A stretch of 64,000 bases of DNA from Thermofilum uzonense (GTDB taxonomy: Archaea; Thermoproteota; Thermoprotei; Thermofilales; Thermofilaceae). A program made the translations under genes and the position numbers. The notes below the pieces were generated by a model. It was not told where the DNA came from. It did no database searches and saw nothing but the letters and a program-made list of their open reading frames with translations. The stretch covers positions 1,547,989-1,611,988 of the forward strand of contig NZ_CP009961.1 in NCBI RefSeq assembly GCF_000993805.1. The letters are read 5' to 3'. Below, one piece after another: positions 7,412 to 17,481 of this stretch. How positions within the stretch are numbered: position 1 is the first letter of the stretch; every line of letters begins with the position of its first letter.

Positions 7412-8680
7412 ATGAGCGGTCATCCCAAGAAAAAGTGTAGTTTATTCTTTTTACCGCTTGTTTGTTTATCTCCTGGTTTTTCAAAATCAGATTTTCTCGC
7501 TAAGCTTCAAGGGTTTGGATTCAGTCCCAGTGAAAGTAATGGTGGTGTCATAAGCTTTACACTTGAAGGCTTCGATATTACTCTAGAATACACTGGGGGC
7601 GTGATAAGGGCCTGTTCGGAGAGCGAAAAAGCTCTAAAGATATTTAGGAAGACGATACTAGATCATTTTCTCTTGGAGTGTCGCGATAACCCTGAGGTTA
7701 TACTTGTATTATCGGATGGTAAGCAGATTGAAGCGTACCCTGAAATGGGACTTGGCTCATGGTTTTTCCAGGCAACACAAAATCTAGTCCCCGTCTTTCT
7801 TATCATTGCATCCGTCGCTCTCCCCATTCTCTTCAGCCTATATGGGATTGCGACACCTTTGCTAGCCTCGCTTGTGACAATAATGGCCTTGCTCGTTTTC
7901 CTGTCAATACTTCCACTCGTCTATCGTGGGTCAAGCTGTATAAGGGTTCCTCGGGACTCTAAAACTCTCTTCCTTGTTCGAGTGCAGCTTATCGAACTAT
8001 CAAGCGAGGATGTAACACTCTTAGCTATAGTGAAACACATTCTTTCACGGGAAAGAAGAGTTCTAGACGAAGAGAGAATAAAGAGATTGTTGGATGACAT
8101 AGGGTTAAGTTATGAGAGGGTAACTGTTGAAGAGATAAGCCTTGCTGATATTCTGCAATCCGTGTGTAAAAAAGTTGGGGTGAAAGCTGATTTGTGTATT
8201 GTGCCCTCTTCTCGAAGGAACGCTTACGCTTTGGGTTTAATCCCAAAGCTTGCGAGGATATATTTGACTGTGGGCTTGTTATTGGATTTGAGCCAAAGGG
8301 AGGTCGAGGCGGTTCTGGCTCACGAGCTTGCCCACCTCAAGAACAGGCACATATTAAAGGTTTTTTCGCTACTCAGCCTAGAGTACATTGTGAGAACTTA
8401 CCTTATTACGTCATTTTATGTATTGTTTCCAGTAATCGCAGTGTACTTGCTCGCATACATGTATGTTGTCTCCCGCCTTCTCTGGAGGATAGAATTCGCC
8501 GCCGATCGAGAAGCGGCACAAGCTTCCGGTGCAGAAAACCTGGTTAGCGCACTGGTAAAGCTGGAGTATCCCGTGCTTCTCAGAAGCGAGAAACCACTAG
8601 AAAGGTTAAAATCACGGTGTATCCCTTCGTCTCATCCCCATCCTTTGAACAGGATACTTTACGTTCTCTCTCTTAAGTAA
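7412..8680 (+). CDS. Membrane-bound M48-family zinc metalloprotease (HtpX-like)
   Basis: 422 residues from the ATG at 7412, preceded by GGAGGAT; an in-frame TTG 12 bp upstream is less likely. Two membrane segments near residues 120-170 (VPVFLIIASVALPILFSL and LVTIMALLVFLSILPLVY) precede the catalytic domain. The zinc motif HELAH is at about residues 304-308 (EVEAVLAHELAHLKNRH). A downstream EFAADREAA supplies the third zinc ligand, and two more hydrophobic stretches lie between. The N-terminal 110 residues are not typical of HtpX. It probably forms an operon with the secreted protein upstream. It cleaves membrane or envelope proteins; substrate unknown. Confidence 0.88.
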   Translation: MSGHPKKKCSLFFLPLVCLSPGFSKSDFLAKLQGFGFSPSESNGGVISFTLEGFDITLEYTGGVIRACSESEKALKIFRKTILDHFLLECRDNPEVILVLSDGKQIEAYPEMGLGSWFFQATQNLVPVFLIIASVALPILFSLYGIATPLLASLVTIMALLVFLSILPLVYRGSSCIRVPRDSKTLFLVRVQLIELSSEDVTLLAIVKHILSRERRVLDEERIKRLLDDIGLSYERVTVEEISLADILQSVCKKVGVKADLCIVPSSRRNAYALGLIPKLARIYLTVGLLLDLSQREVEAVLAHELAHLKNRHILKVFSLLSLEYIVRTYLITSFYVLFPVIAVYLLAYMYVVSRLLWRIEFAADREAAQASGAENLVSALVKLEYPVLLRSEKPLERLKSRCIPSSHPHPLNRILYVLSLK

Positions 8681-8766
8681 TCTTGTAATACGTTTGTAAT
8701 AGAATTGAAGCTAAGATTTGCCAAGTTTAACCTGGATTTTTACTTCAACGCCATACGTATAGATGT

Positions 8767-9114
8767 ATGCGTAGTCAGGTTATCAAAGCATTAGAGGTTG
8801 TCGAGGATCTCCTCGAAAGCGAGGATCTTCCAGACAAGCATAGGAAAGCTCTCTTACAGATCCAGAAATATCTTCTCACCGCATTGGACAGTGTTGTAGA
8901 TGTGAAAAGCAAGGTTCGAGATATTACTTACACGCTTCAAGAGCTGGCCGAGACGCTGGGCCTCGAAGTTAAGCTCTCATCTCCAAGGTTGCTCTTGGAG
9001 GACGAGGATCTCGTCAAAACTATTAGTGAAAGCGCGATGGCAGACATAGAGATAGAGGGCGAGAAAGCCATAATAAGAAAACTCGTAGCGGCTCAGCAGA
9101 CCACACAGGCGTAG
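8767..9114 (+). CDS. Hypothetical 115-residue helical protein
   Basis: Not recognised. It is rich in Leu, Glu and Lys, with predicted long helices (VIKALEVVEDLLESEDL, HRKALLQIQKYLLTALDSVV, TYTLQELAETLGLEVKL) and a short strand near the C-terminus (ADIEIEGEKAIIRKL). It has no cysteine or membrane segment. The gene stands alone between AT-rich spacers, with a start 86 bp after the M48 gene. Confidence 0.55.
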   Translation: MRSQVIKALEVVEDLLESEDLPDKHRKALLQIQKYLLTALDSVVDVKSKVRDITYTLQELAETLGLEVKLSSPRLLLEDEDLVKTISESAMADIEIEGEKAIIRKLVAAQQTTQA

Positions 9115-9192
9115 TAGAGGCAACTACTCCTTTCCCGGTGTGCCTACTCTAAACAAGCCTCATCCGCAATCTTAAATAGTTAGCTGTGCAGC

Positions 9193-9873
9193 GTGAAGTG
9201 TGTGAGTCGGTCTAAACCTAGAAGGGTGTCTTCACGGGAAGCTCCAGTGGATCCTGTAAATGAAGAGTTTCGGAGAATGAGGCTGAAGGCTCTTATAATA
9301 GGACTTACGTTAATACTGTCTCCCCTGCTATTCATTATTGCTTATTTTCTGGCGCCCGGCTATGATCATATGTATTCAATCATGGCAGTTGTTCTTGCCG
9401 GTCTTGGACTACTTTTGATGAACTATTATCTTCAGGAGGCCTACAACTATAAGCTTTACATGAGATTAGCAGGGCTTCTTACTCAGAGGACAGAGCAGCC
9501 GATACCGACTCTACAACAGGCTCAACCTCAACCCCAGCCTTCACGCGTTCAGAGCCCCCTAAAGCCCGTACACCCGGGTGTCCCCCAGCAGGCCCCGCAA
9601 CGACGTGTCCCGCAGCAGCCAGCCGTTTTACAAAGCGCCTCAGACATGTTGTTACAACAGCCGCAACAAGCTAGGGGGGAAGCTCGAGTATCAGCTTATG
9701 CAAGACCGCAGCAGCCTTTACAGAAGCCTGTTCAAGCGCGACAACCTAGCTTTGAGACTCAACCTATTCAGCCATCCAGGCAGGGAGTTAAGGTTTGTCC
9801 CCACTGCGGGCGTGAACTGCCTTACGGCGACCTTCACCTAATATGTCCCTTCTGCGGTGCCCCCCTCAAGTAG
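9193..9873 (+). CDS. Membrane protein with Pro/Gln-rich linker and C-terminal zinc ribbon
   Basis: 226 residues from a GTG; another GTG lies 9 bp further. Two adjacent transmembrane helices (residues about 32-80: ALIIGLTLILSPLLFIIAYFL and YSIMAVVLAGLGLLLMNYYL) are followed by about 95 residues dominated by Gln and Pro. Last comes a zinc ribbon, VCPHCGRELPYGDLHLICPFCG (two CxxC pairs). The zinc ribbon is probably cytosolic, tethered by a flexible arm. The family is unknown to me. The stop overlaps the convergent transglutaminase-like gene by 8 nt. Confidence 0.65.
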   Translation: MKCVSRSKPRRVSSREAPVDPVNEEFRRMRLKALIIGLTLILSPLLFIIAYFLAPGYDHMYSIMAVVLAGLGLLLMNYYLQEAYNYKLYMRLAGLLTQRTEQPIPTLQQAQPQPQPSRVQSPLKPVHPGVPQQAPQRRVPQQPAVLQSASDMLLQQPQQARGEARVSAYARPQQPLQKPVQARQPSFETQPIQPSRQGVKVCPHCGRELPYGDLHLICPFCGAPLK

Positions 9874-10969
9874 ACTTCTCCTTGTGTATTATCAGAGCTG
9901 CTGAGACTAGTATTGCGATCACTACTAACCACATGCTAGGAGGGCCTTGAGTATCCTCTCTAATCTTTACAGTATAGCTAACCCTCGATGCGCCGTTAGG
10001 CGCGAAGATCGCTAGGAAAGTGTCTGGAGTGGACTTCTTAATCCACCCCATGACTATTATATTGTCGAGCTGGTTCACTGCAGAGCCCCTAGTGAAGTCG
10101 GGAAAAACTGGTGCAGTGTTAGCAGTTAAATCGATCGGGAAGACGTAGCCTGAGGAGTTTATCATGGTAAAAACGTGCGGCTCTACGGCGTAGAGGGTAT
10201 AGGTCCACTTATCGATGTTTTGGGTTATGTTCCTCTCAGGGATAAAAACATAGGCATAAGCCAAGTAAGCATCAACCCCACCAATCCTAAGCAGTGCAGT
10301 GAGCAATGCATGGATATCTGCGCAGGCCCCTTCTCTCCGCGACAAAGTCACCCCGGGGCATTGAACACCACCTAAAGTGTTCGCGGTATATTTGATGTTT
10401 CTATAAACCCAATCGGCTGATCTTGAAACATACTCTCGAATATTGGTTGAGGCGGCTTTTATTTCCCGTCCTATGCTTAGTAGACTTGTAAAGTTTGCGT
10501 TCTGTGCTTTGCATGCCCAAAATTGGGATTTGGAAAGTTCATTTATGTTAGCGGGATACCCCTCGACGTCAGAGGGCATCTCAGCCACCTTACGAAATGG
10601 CGGACGTATTACCTCAACTGTTTGTACAAGCGTTATGTTCACCTTTCCCGCGAATGATAGTGGGCCAGGATACGCAAACTTGTTTCCGTCCTCGTCTTTC
10701 ACCATGGAAAACGCAGTTGTCCTCGAATTGATTAGCAAGGTGGCATTTTTTAATTCCTGCCAGCCAGGGATGTCGGGTGCGATGCGAAAGGCTCTAGCAA
10801 AAACATCTTTGTCCACAACGCCGTTTCCCTGAATTATCATCTGAGCTACAATTACGTAGCGTGTTTTGTTGTACTCGAGAGGGATGCTAGTGACCGCAAG
10901 CGCAATTAGGGCGACAGTGACTACCTCTTTAAGTATCATTGTCTTCATTGTAACTGGCTCTAAAACCAT
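9866..10969 (-). CDS. Secreted transglutaminase-like protein, membrane-anchored
   Basis: 367 residues. The N-terminal hydrophobic segment (ILKEVVTVALIALAVTSI) acts as a signal or anchor. A transglutaminase-like core has the cysteine motif REGACADIHALLTALLRIGGVDAYLAY (catalytic Cys), followed by a histidine in VEPHVFTMI and an aspartate in FPIDLTA: a plausible Cys-His-Asp triad. The C-terminus has one transmembrane helix (MWLVVIAILVSAALII) and a Lys/Glu tail. Archaeal members are usually extracellular and of unknown substrate. Confidence 0.78.
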   Translation of the reverse strand: MVLEPVTMKTMILKEVVTVALIALAVTSIPLEYNKTRYVIVAQMIIQGNGVVDKDVFARAFRIAPDIPGWQELKNATLLINSRTTAFSMVKDEDGNKFAYPGPLSFAGKVNITLVQTVEVIRPPFRKVAEMPSDVEGYPANINELSKSQFWACKAQNANFTSLLSIGREIKAASTNIREYVSRSADWVYRNIKYTANTLGGVQCPGVTLSRREGACADIHALLTALLRIGGVDAYLAYAYVFIPERNITQNIDKWTYTLYAVEPHVFTMINSSGYVFPIDLTANTAPVFPDFTRGSAVNQLDNIIVMGWIKKSTPDTFLAIFAPNGASRVSYTVKIREDTQGPPSMWLVVIAILVSAALIIHKEKST

Positions 10970-11023
10970 ATTTTACAATTGCCGTTACTGAATGCCGTGA
11001 TCTCGACCACATCTAGGTGTGGA

Positions 11024-11036
11024 AAAAAATTAATGT
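11024..11036 (+). promoter_or_regulatory. TATA-type promoter of the ATPase operon
   Basis: An A/T-rich AAAAAAATTAATG element lies about 40 bp upstream of the subunit A ATG (11073). It is the only good TATA candidate in the 103-bp space between the divergent transglutaminase-like gene and atpA. Confidence 0.4.
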
Positions 11037-11072
11037 GTCTTATTTACAAGTCTCAAGGGCAGGTAAATCGCT

Positions 11073-12881
11073 ATGAGTGATCGTAGGGGCTATATAGCCA
11101 GAATCTCTGGCCCTGTGGTTATAGGCAAGGGAATAAGCGACGTCAAGCTTGGCGAAGTTGTATACGTTGGACAAGAAGGCCTATTAGGGGAGGTTGTGCG
11201 AATAGGTCCAGACTACTTCGCAGCCCAAGTTTACGAGGATACAAGCGGGCTCCGACCAAAGGAGCCGATTATAGGAACAGGCAAACTCCTGGTGGCTGAG
11301 CTGGGACCAGGACTTATGGCAAGCGTCTTTGACGGCGTCCAGAGGCCCTTAGAGGATATACGAGAACTCGTGGGGCCATTCGTTAAAAGAGGTGTAAAGG
11401 TTAACCCTCTGCCTAGGAACAAGAAATGGCACTTTACACCAAGGGTGAGCAAGGGCACCCGCGTAGAAGCCGGAGACATCATTGGCGTAGTACAGGAAAC
11501 CCCCCTTGTTGAGCACAGAATTATGATACCACCAGGTATGAAAGGACGCATCAAGGAAATAGTGCCAGAAGGTGATTATACCATTGAGGATCCTATTGCT
11601 ACAATAGAGCTAGACGGGAGAGAAGCTGCCGTATATATGAGGCAGGAATGGCCTGTTAGGCAGGCTAGGCCCTATAAGGAGAGATTATCCAGCGAGGTCC
11701 CCCTTCTAATAGGTCAAAGGGTCATCGACACGTTCTTTCCCATAGCTAAAGGTGGCGCCGGCGCAATTCCCGGCGGTTTCGGGACAGGGAAAACTGTAAC
11801 ACTACATAAGGTGGCTATGCACAGCGACTCACAAATAGTGATATACATAGGTTGTGGGGAGCGAGGTAACGAGATAGCGGAAATGTTGATGGAGTTCCCT
11901 GAGCTAATAGACCCTAAGTCGGGTCGACCAATTATTGATAGGAGCATAGTGATCGCCAATACTTCAAACATGCCGGTTTCGGCTAGGGAGGCCTCCATAT
12001 ACATGGGAATAACCATAGCTGAATACTATAGAGATCAGGGATACGATGTAACGCTCATCGCAGACTCCACCAGCCGATGGGCCGAAGCCCTGCGGGAGAT
12101 AGCTGGGAGGCTAGGCGAGCTCCCGGTTGAGAGGGGGTATCCGGCTTATCTTCCAGACAAGATCGCCGAGTTCTATGAGAGAGGTGGTCGTGTTAAGCCT
12201 TTAGGGACACCAGAGAGAACAGGCTCTGTTACTGTTTTAGGTGCTGTGTCACCGCCGGGAGGAGACTACAATGAGCCAGTCACCATACACACCTTGAGAT
12301 TTGTTGGCGTAATGTGGGCGCTCGATACGGATCTAGCATACAGGAGACACTTCCCAGCTATAAACTGGCTTAGAAGTTTCAGCCAGTATGCCGACATCGT
12401 TGAGAGATGGTGGGTCAAGAACGTCTCACCTGAGTTTCCTCAATATAGGAGAAGAGCCCTCCGACTAATGACTGTTGCTAGCGAGATCGAAGCCATAGCC
12501 TCTGTTGTGGGTGAGGGAGCTCTCCCTGACGACCAACGCTTAATTCTCTTAACCTCCGAGATAATTAAGGAGGGTTTCCTAAGGCAGACAGCTTTAACCG
12601 GTGAAGACGTTTTCTGCAAGCCTGAGAAACAGTACTGGATGTTAAAGATGATGATAGACTTCTTCGACAAGGCCTACGAGCTAGTAAAGAAGAGGGTCTC
12701 AATAGAAGAAATCACTAAGCTGCCTGAGGTATATGAGATGATGAGAGTAAAAGAGGACGAGCGCGGACTAGAAGCCGTTAAAGAGCTCTACAACCGAATT
12801 ATGCAGAAACTAGACGAGATAGCTGAGAGGCATGGGGTTCAAGTTTCCATACCTGTTGGTGGGGTGGTGGGGAGTGCCTGA
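11073..12881 (+). CDS. atpA: A-type ATP synthase catalytic subunit A
   Basis: 602 residues, normal for the family. The Walker A is GGFGTGKT within [16 protein letters not shown], and the catalytic region reads [31 protein letters not shown] is the Walker B region, and [21 protein letters not shown] marks A-type subunit A. The non-homologous insert (residues about 115-190, with [16 protein letters not shown]) is present. It hydrolyses or makes ATP in the soluble A1 head, driven by ions through subunits I and K. First gene of an A-B-D-C block; the next gene overlaps its 3' end. Confidence 0.98.
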   Translation: MSDRRGYIARISGPVVIGKGISDVKLGEVVYVGQEGLLGEVVRIGPDYFAAQVYEDTSGLRPKEPIIGTGKLLVAELGPGLMASVFDGVQRPLEDIRELVGPFVKRGVKVNPLPRNKKWHFTPRVSKGTRVEAGDIIGVVQETPLVEHRIMIPPGMKGRIKEIVPEGDYTIEDPIATIELDGREAAVYMRQEWPVRQARPYKERLSSEVPLLIGQRVIDTFFPIAKGGAGAIPGGFGTGKTVTLHKVAMHSDSQIVIYIGCGERGNEIAEMLMEFPELIDPKSGRPIIDRSIVIANTSNMPVSAREASIYMGITIAEYYRDQGYDVTLIADSTSRWAEALREIAGRLGELPVERGYPAYLPDKIAEFYERGGRVKPLGTPERTGSVTVLGAVSPPGGDYNEPVTIHTLRFVGVMWALDTDLAYRRHFPAINWLRSFSQYADIVERWWVKNVSPEFPQYRRRALRLMTVASEIEAIASVVGEGALPDDQRLILLTSEIIKEGFLRQTALTGEDVFCKPEKQYWMLKMMIDFFDKAYELVKKRVSIEEITKLPEVYEMMRVKEDERGLEAVKELYNRIMQKLDEIAERHGVQVSIPVGGVVGSA

Positions 12882-14289
12882 TGAAGTAATCAGTAGCATT
12901 TTAGAACGATACCCCGGGAAGATATACCGCGGTGTAAAGGAGATCCGCGGAAGCCTATTGATACTTGATGGTGTAGAAGACGCTGCGTACGACGAGGTAG
13001 TAAAAATATATGGGAAAGACAAAAGGGAGAGATTCGGCAGAGTCCTCGAGACAAGCATAGGAAGTGCTGTAGTCCAGGTCTTAGGCGACCGAGAGGGACT
13101 CGAAACGGATACCCTCGTGAAGTTTACGGGGTCAACATTTAAGATAAGAGTCTCTGAAGACATTCTAGGTAGAATCTTTAACGGGCGCTTCGAGCCGATA
13201 GACGGCCTACCTCCAGTCATAACGGGCGAGCTTCGCGACATCACAGGCGAACCAATAAACCCTGTTGCCAGGGAGTACCCTCACGACTTCATCCAGACAG
13301 GCGTCTCCGTGATCGACGGCCTCTTCAGCATAGTTAGAGGACAAAAATTACCCATATTTAGCGTCTCAGGACTACCTCATAACCTCCTGGCAGCACAGGT
13401 TGCAAGGCAAGCAACAGTCCGAGGTGAGGGGGAAAAGTTTGCCGTAGTCTTCGCTGGTTTAGGCCTCAGGAAGACAGAAGCAGAGTTCTTTATGGAACAA
13501 TTCCGCGAGACTGGAGCTATAGAAAGACTTGTAGCTGTTCTTAACCTTGCCGACGATCCAGCTGTTGAGCGGCTTATGACCCCGAGAATCGCGCTGACTG
13601 TGGCCGAGTACCTTGCATTCGACCTGGACATGCATGTACTCGTCATAATGTCTGACATGACTAACTATTGTGAAGCCCTGCGCGAGGTAAGCTCTGCGAG
13701 GGGCGAAATCCCGGGTAGAATGGGATACCCTGGATACATGTACAGTGACCTTGCAACCCTCTATGAGAGGGCAGGTATAATAAAGGGCAAGAAGGGGAGT
13801 ATTACGCTCTTTCCCATCCTCACCATGCCCGGTGGAGACCTCAGGCATCCGATACCGGACCTTACGGGGTATATTACTGAAGGTCAGATCTTTCTCAGCC
13901 AGGAGTTATATGCCCAAGGCATATATCCACCTGTTAACGTCCTCCCAAGCCTCAGCAGGCTCATGAAAGCGGGTATAGGTGCTGGAAAAACTAGAGAGGA
14001 TCACAGGTACCTTGCCGACCAGTTATACGACGCATATTCCCGAGGCGTTAGAGCCAGGGATCTGGCGAGAATTATTGGAGAAATGGGACTCAGCGATCGA
14101 ATGCGAAGGTTCCTCAAGTTTGCCGAGGAGTTCGAGAATAACTTTGTGAGCCAGGCGTTTCACGAGAACAGGAGCGTAGAGGAAACCCTTGACAGGGGAT
14201 GGAAGGTTCTCGCGGTCCTTCCTGAAGAGGAGCTCGTAAGGATTCCAAGGAAACTAATCGAAAAGTACCATCCAGCATACAGGAGCTGA
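12874..14289 (+). CDS. atpB: A-type ATP synthase subunit B
   Basis: 471 residues from a GTG at 12874, which overlaps the end of atpA by 8 nt. An in-frame ATG at 12832 would add 14 residues and a 50-nt overlap and seems less likely. It is the non-catalytic nucleotide-binding partner of subunit A. It has [21 protein letters not shown] in place of a P-loop, [37 protein letters not shown], and the [20 protein letters not shown] and [22 protein letters not shown] motifs. Start uncertain, function certain. Confidence 0.97.
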   Translation: MPDEVISSILERYPGKIYRGVKEIRGSLLILDGVEDAAYDEVVKIYGKDKRERFGRVLETSIGSAVVQVLGDREGLETDTLVKFTGSTFKIRVSEDILGRIFNGRFEPIDGLPPVITGELRDITGEPINPVAREYPHDFIQTGVSVIDGLFSIVRGQKLPIFSVSGLPHNLLAAQVARQATVRGEGEKFAVVFAGLGLRKTEAEFFMEQFRETGAIERLVAVLNLADDPAVERLMTPRIALTVAEYLAFDLDMHVLVIMSDMTNYCEALREVSSARGEIPGRMGYPGYMYSDLATLYERAGIIKGKKGSITLFPILTMPGGDLRHPIPDLTGYITEGQIFLSQELYAQGIYPPVNVLPSLSRLMKAGIGAGKTREDHRYLADQLYDAYSRGVRARDLARIIGEMGLSDRMRRFLKFAEEFENNFVSQAFHENRSVEETLDRGWKVLAVLPEEELVRIPRKLIEKYHPAYRS

Positions 14290-14294
14290 GAGCT

Positions 14295-14897
14295 ATGGTG
14301 TTAAGCGAGCTGGCCTTTCTGCCAGCCTCAAGAGGAACTTTACAGCTCCTGCGAAGAAGACTCGAGCTCGTAAAGAGGGGGAAAGACGTCCTGCAGATGC
14401 GGCGCGACCAGCTAGCCAAAGAATTATTAAGCATAATGGATGAGCTTCAAAAGAGGCCGAAAGCAGAGCAGGAATTTATCCAGGCAGCGCGAAGAGCCGC
14501 TTTAATGCGTGTAGCTCGTGGAGAGTTCGAATTCAGGTCGGTATCCTCATTAGTAAAGCCTCCCAAAATTACAAGCATAATCGTGAGTTATCAAGGCATA
14601 CCCGTCCCCCAGGCTAGGATTGTACACGATCCCGATTTTTCACAGATAACCGACCCGGACTACAAGGAGACAATCGAACAGCTATGGAACGCTGTTAAGA
14701 CAATGATAGATGTCGCTAATAAGGAAGTGGCAGTTGAGAAGATCAGTGAACAACTCTTATATATAAATAGGGTTGTCAACAGTCTTGAGAAAAACCTAAT
14801 ACCGGCTTTAACAGATGTTCTCAGGAGGATTGAGGAGAGAGTTGTCGAGGAGGAGTTAGAAGACTTCGTCCGTGTAAAACTCCTAGGGGGTGTGTAA
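14295..14897 (+). CDS. atpD: A-type ATP synthase subunit D (central stalk)
   Basis: 200 residues, mostly two long helices. The N-terminal PASRGTLQLLRRRLELVKRGKDVL and the central LVKPPKITSIIVSYQGIPVP are typical of subunit D, which forms the rotating central shaft with F. It starts 5 bp after atpB ends; its stop TAA is directly followed by the atpC start ATG (TAAATG). Operon membership is therefore tight. Confidence 0.94.
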   Translation: MVLSELAFLPASRGTLQLLRRRLELVKRGKDVLQMRRDQLAKELLSIMDELQKRPKAEQEFIQAARRAALMRVARGEFEFRSVSSLVKPPKITSIIVSYQGIPVPQARIVHDPDFSQITDPDYKETIEQLWNAVKTMIDVANKEVAVEKISEQLLYINRVVNSLEKNLIPALTDVLRRIEERVVEEELEDFVRVKLLGGV

Positions 14898-15785
14898 ATG
14901 GAGACCTATGCGGCTGTTAGGGCACACGGGCTCAAATCGAGACTTCTGTCAAGGGGAGACTACGAGGACATTCTTAAAGGCGAGAAAAAACTGTCAGATT
15001 TCAAAGACTACTCTTCGATTCTCGACACAGATGCCCTTGATGCCAAACTTGAAAAAATCTATAGGGTATATGTGTCACGTCTCGAGACTATCTCTAAAGC
15101 GGGCCCCGAGATATCTGGATTCGTCCTAGCCTTACTCGACAAGCTTGAAGTCGAAAACATAAAGATACATTTACGTTACATTCTAGGAGCCCAGCGTCCA
15201 GTAATCTACTATCCTTATGGGCGTCATTTAGGCCCAGCCAAGCTCTCAACAATTAAGACGGAGGGCATGCTGTGGGAGGCTCTCTCAAGGACAGTTTACC
15301 AGGCTCCCCCTTCGCCCAACTTCACTACGCCGCTAGAATCTGAAAGAGAGCTTTTGCTGGATCTCTTATATTACAACTATCTGCTAAGAAAAGTCGAAGA
15401 GCTAAAAGTCTCGAATGACTCCAAAGAGGCTTTGCAGAACTTAATAAGGGAAGAGCTTGAGAAAAAGATATTGGTATGGTCCCGGGTAATCGATTCAAGT
15501 ATTATTTACAAGTTAGCAAGTTCTCTAAGATTCCGTGTAAGAATACCAGGCATTCCAGATGATTGGAAAAACCTAAAGACAACAGAGCTTATGCAAAACG
15601 TTGAGATGAGCCTCTTAAAGGATATTGAGGTAAAAATCAGCCTGAGGTTCCCCGTTAGTATCGGTTTCGTCTACTACTATAATGCGCTCGCTTTCCTGGA
15701 GGCGAGAAACCTGGAGAAAATCATCATTGGAAAAGAGCTAGGGTTTCCAGAAGAAGTTATTCTCAGAAACCTAATTCTTGTGTAG
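14898..15785 (+). CDS. atpC: A-type ATP synthase subunit C (V-type subunit d/AC39 family)
   Basis: 295 residues, helical. YAAVRAHGLKSRLLSRGDYEDIL is the usual N-terminus, and the family's ENIKIHLR and RFPVSIGFVYYYNAL segments are present. Subunit C links the rotor shaft to the ring of subunit K. In most archaeal operons C precedes A; here it follows D. The ribosome site lies inside atpD (GGGGGTGTG). The next 108 bp are AT-rich and include a promoter-like AATAAATAATATTTA. Confidence 0.92.
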   Translation: METYAAVRAHGLKSRLLSRGDYEDILKGEKKLSDFKDYSSILDTDALDAKLEKIYRVYVSRLETISKAGPEISGFVLALLDKLEVENIKIHLRYILGAQRPVIYYPYGRHLGPAKLSTIKTEGMLWEALSRTVYQAPPSPNFTTPLESERELLLDLLYYNYLLRKVEELKVSNDSKEALQNLIREELEKKILVWSRVIDSSIIYKLASSLRFRVRIPGIPDDWKNLKTTELMQNVEMSLLKDIEVKISLRFPVSIGFVYYYNALAFLEARNLEKIIIGKELGFPEEVILRNLILV

Positions 15786-15893
15786 TCTTTTTATCGACCG
15801 TTTCAACTCCTGTTGAGAATACTATGTTGATATAAGCAACACCGATAATAAATAATATTTAGTCGTCTTGAAATTCAACATGGTGGGTCGGAT

Positions 15894-17387
15894 TTGCCCA
15901 ATGAACTTAAGCCGTTCTTTGAGCCGAGTGGAATAATACTCGTCGGCGCTTCTAGGGAGGAAGACAAGCCTGGACACGTGATATTCAAAATTCTTCTAGA
16001 AAACTATGAAAAAGGGGTTCTACGCGTACCCATTTATCCGGTTAATCCCAATGCTGACTCAATCCTCGGACATAAGGTGTATAAAAGCATAAAGGATGTT
16101 CCCAGCGGGGCAGATCTTGCAATCATAGTTGTTCCAGCGAAGATAGTTCCGGCTGTTGTTCGAGAACTAGGCGAACAAGGAGTGAAAGCGGCCGTAATTA
16201 TTTCCTCTGGTTTCAGCGAGATAGGCCGTGTGGATTTAGAAGAAGAACTCGTCAGGGAGGCCAGGAGCAAGGGAGTCAGAATTCTAGGGCCAAACTGTGT
16301 TGGCATATATTCCCCGTGGAGCGGCCTAGACACGATTTTCCTCCCATACACTAAGAAACTAAAGGATGGTAGAGAGATACTTAGCGCGCCTAGACCCACG
16401 CGTGGCCACGTAGCCCTAATCTCGCAGAGTGGTGCAGTCGGCACGGCAGCATTAGACTATATGCACGGCGAAGGAATAGGTTTGTCATACTTTTTCAGCA
16501 TAGGAAACAAGGCAGACATAGACGAGGTTGAGTTAATTAGAGAGTTAGGCGAAGATGATAAGACCAGGGTTATTCTACTTTATGTTGAAAGCATCAAAAG
16601 GGGGAGAGAATTCGTAGATACAGCTGAAAAAGTTTCACTAAAGAAACCAATAGTCGCTATGAAGGCGGGGAGAACCCAGGCCGGTAAGAGGGCAGCCGCG
16701 TCTCATACAGCATCACTTGCAGGATCAGATGAGATTTATGAGGCCGCCTTCAGGCGCAGTGGCGTTATACGCGCCCAGGACATAGAAGAGCTTTTTGACT
16801 TCGCCAAGGTATTTGCAAGCCAACCCCCTCCCAGGGGTCCAAGAGTAGGTATAGTAACTGACGGCGGCGGAGCCGGCGTTATGGCAACAGACATGGCAGA
16901 GATGCTTGGATTACAGGTTCCAGAGCTCAAACTAGAGGCGCGTTTAAAGCTTGAGGAATTGAAAAAGAATGGTATAATACCGGAGTTTGCCCAAATATCT
17001 AATCCTGTTGACCTAACAGGCTCGGCTTCTAGCGAAATGTTCGTAGAAGCCACTAGGATATTACTGGAGAGCTCAGAGGTCGACATGGTAGCTATTCTAG
17101 CTTTACACCAAGTTCCTGGAATACCTGACCCAGTAGAACTTGCCAAAGAACTCTCAAGGCTAACAAAAGAGTATTCTAAACCCGTTGTAGCCGTAGATAC
17201 CGGTTGGAGCGAGGCGGCGATCCTCGAGCGCAAAGAGTTCGACAAGAACGGGATTCCAGCATATCCTACACCCGAAAGGGCGGTTAAGGCATTATGGGCC
17301 TTGTATAAATACGGCGAATTTCTGAAAAGCAAAAACTCTTTAGAAAGATATATCGAGAGCTTTCTTGGCGGAAAATATAAAAATTGA
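15894..17387 (+). CDS. NDP-forming acyl-CoA (acetyl-CoA) synthetase, alpha subunit
   Basis: 497 residues from a TTG preceded by GGTGGG. It has a CoA-binding Rossmann domain (LVGASREEDKPGH) and a succinyl-CoA-ligase-like domain with GVRILGPNCVGIYSPW, VALISQSGAVGTAA and the phospho-histidine motif RAAASHTASLAGSDEIYEAA. This is the alpha half of the archaeal enzyme that makes ATP from ADP and acyl-CoA in sugar or peptide fermentation. The ATP-grasp beta subunit is not in the window. It stands between two blocks of ATPase genes, with its own TATA-like element at about 15846-15861. About 35 residues longer than the common 460. Confidence 0.92.
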   Translation: MPNELKPFFEPSGIILVGASREEDKPGHVIFKILLENYEKGVLRVPIYPVNPNADSILGHKVYKSIKDVPSGADLAIIVVPAKIVPAVVRELGEQGVKAAVIISSGFSEIGRVDLEEELVREARSKGVRILGPNCVGIYSPWSGLDTIFLPYTKKLKDGREILSAPRPTRGHVALISQSGAVGTAALDYMHGEGIGLSYFFSIGNKADIDEVELIRELGEDDKTRVILLYVESIKRGREFVDTAEKVSLKKPIVAMKAGRTQAGKRAAASHTASLAGSDEIYEAAFRRSGVIRAQDIEELFDFAKVFASQPPPRGPRVGIVTDGGGAGVMATDMAEMLGLQVPELKLEARLKLEELKKNGIIPEFAQISNPVDLTGSASSEMFVEATRILLESSEVDMVAILALHQVPGIPDPVELAKELSRLTKEYSKPVVAVDTGWSEAAILERKEFDKNGIPAYPTPERAVKALWALYKYGEFLKSKNSLERYIESFLGGKYKN

Positions 17388-17481
17388 ATTATATAAAGAA
17401 TTATATAAAAAGGTTTTTGGGAGTTAGAAATACACACAATTATTTATATTTGCAACCTAGATTCTAATCACCGGGATCAAT

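Noticed and set aside
13459..13848. Long antisense frames inside atpB and other conserved genes
   Set aside because: They are shadows of well-identified genes and have no promoter or ribosome site of their own.
17389..17412. Tandem-looking ATTATATAAAGA/ATTATATAAAAA upstream of atpI
   Set aside because: Only two partial A/T-rich copies, consistent with ordinary promoter sequence.
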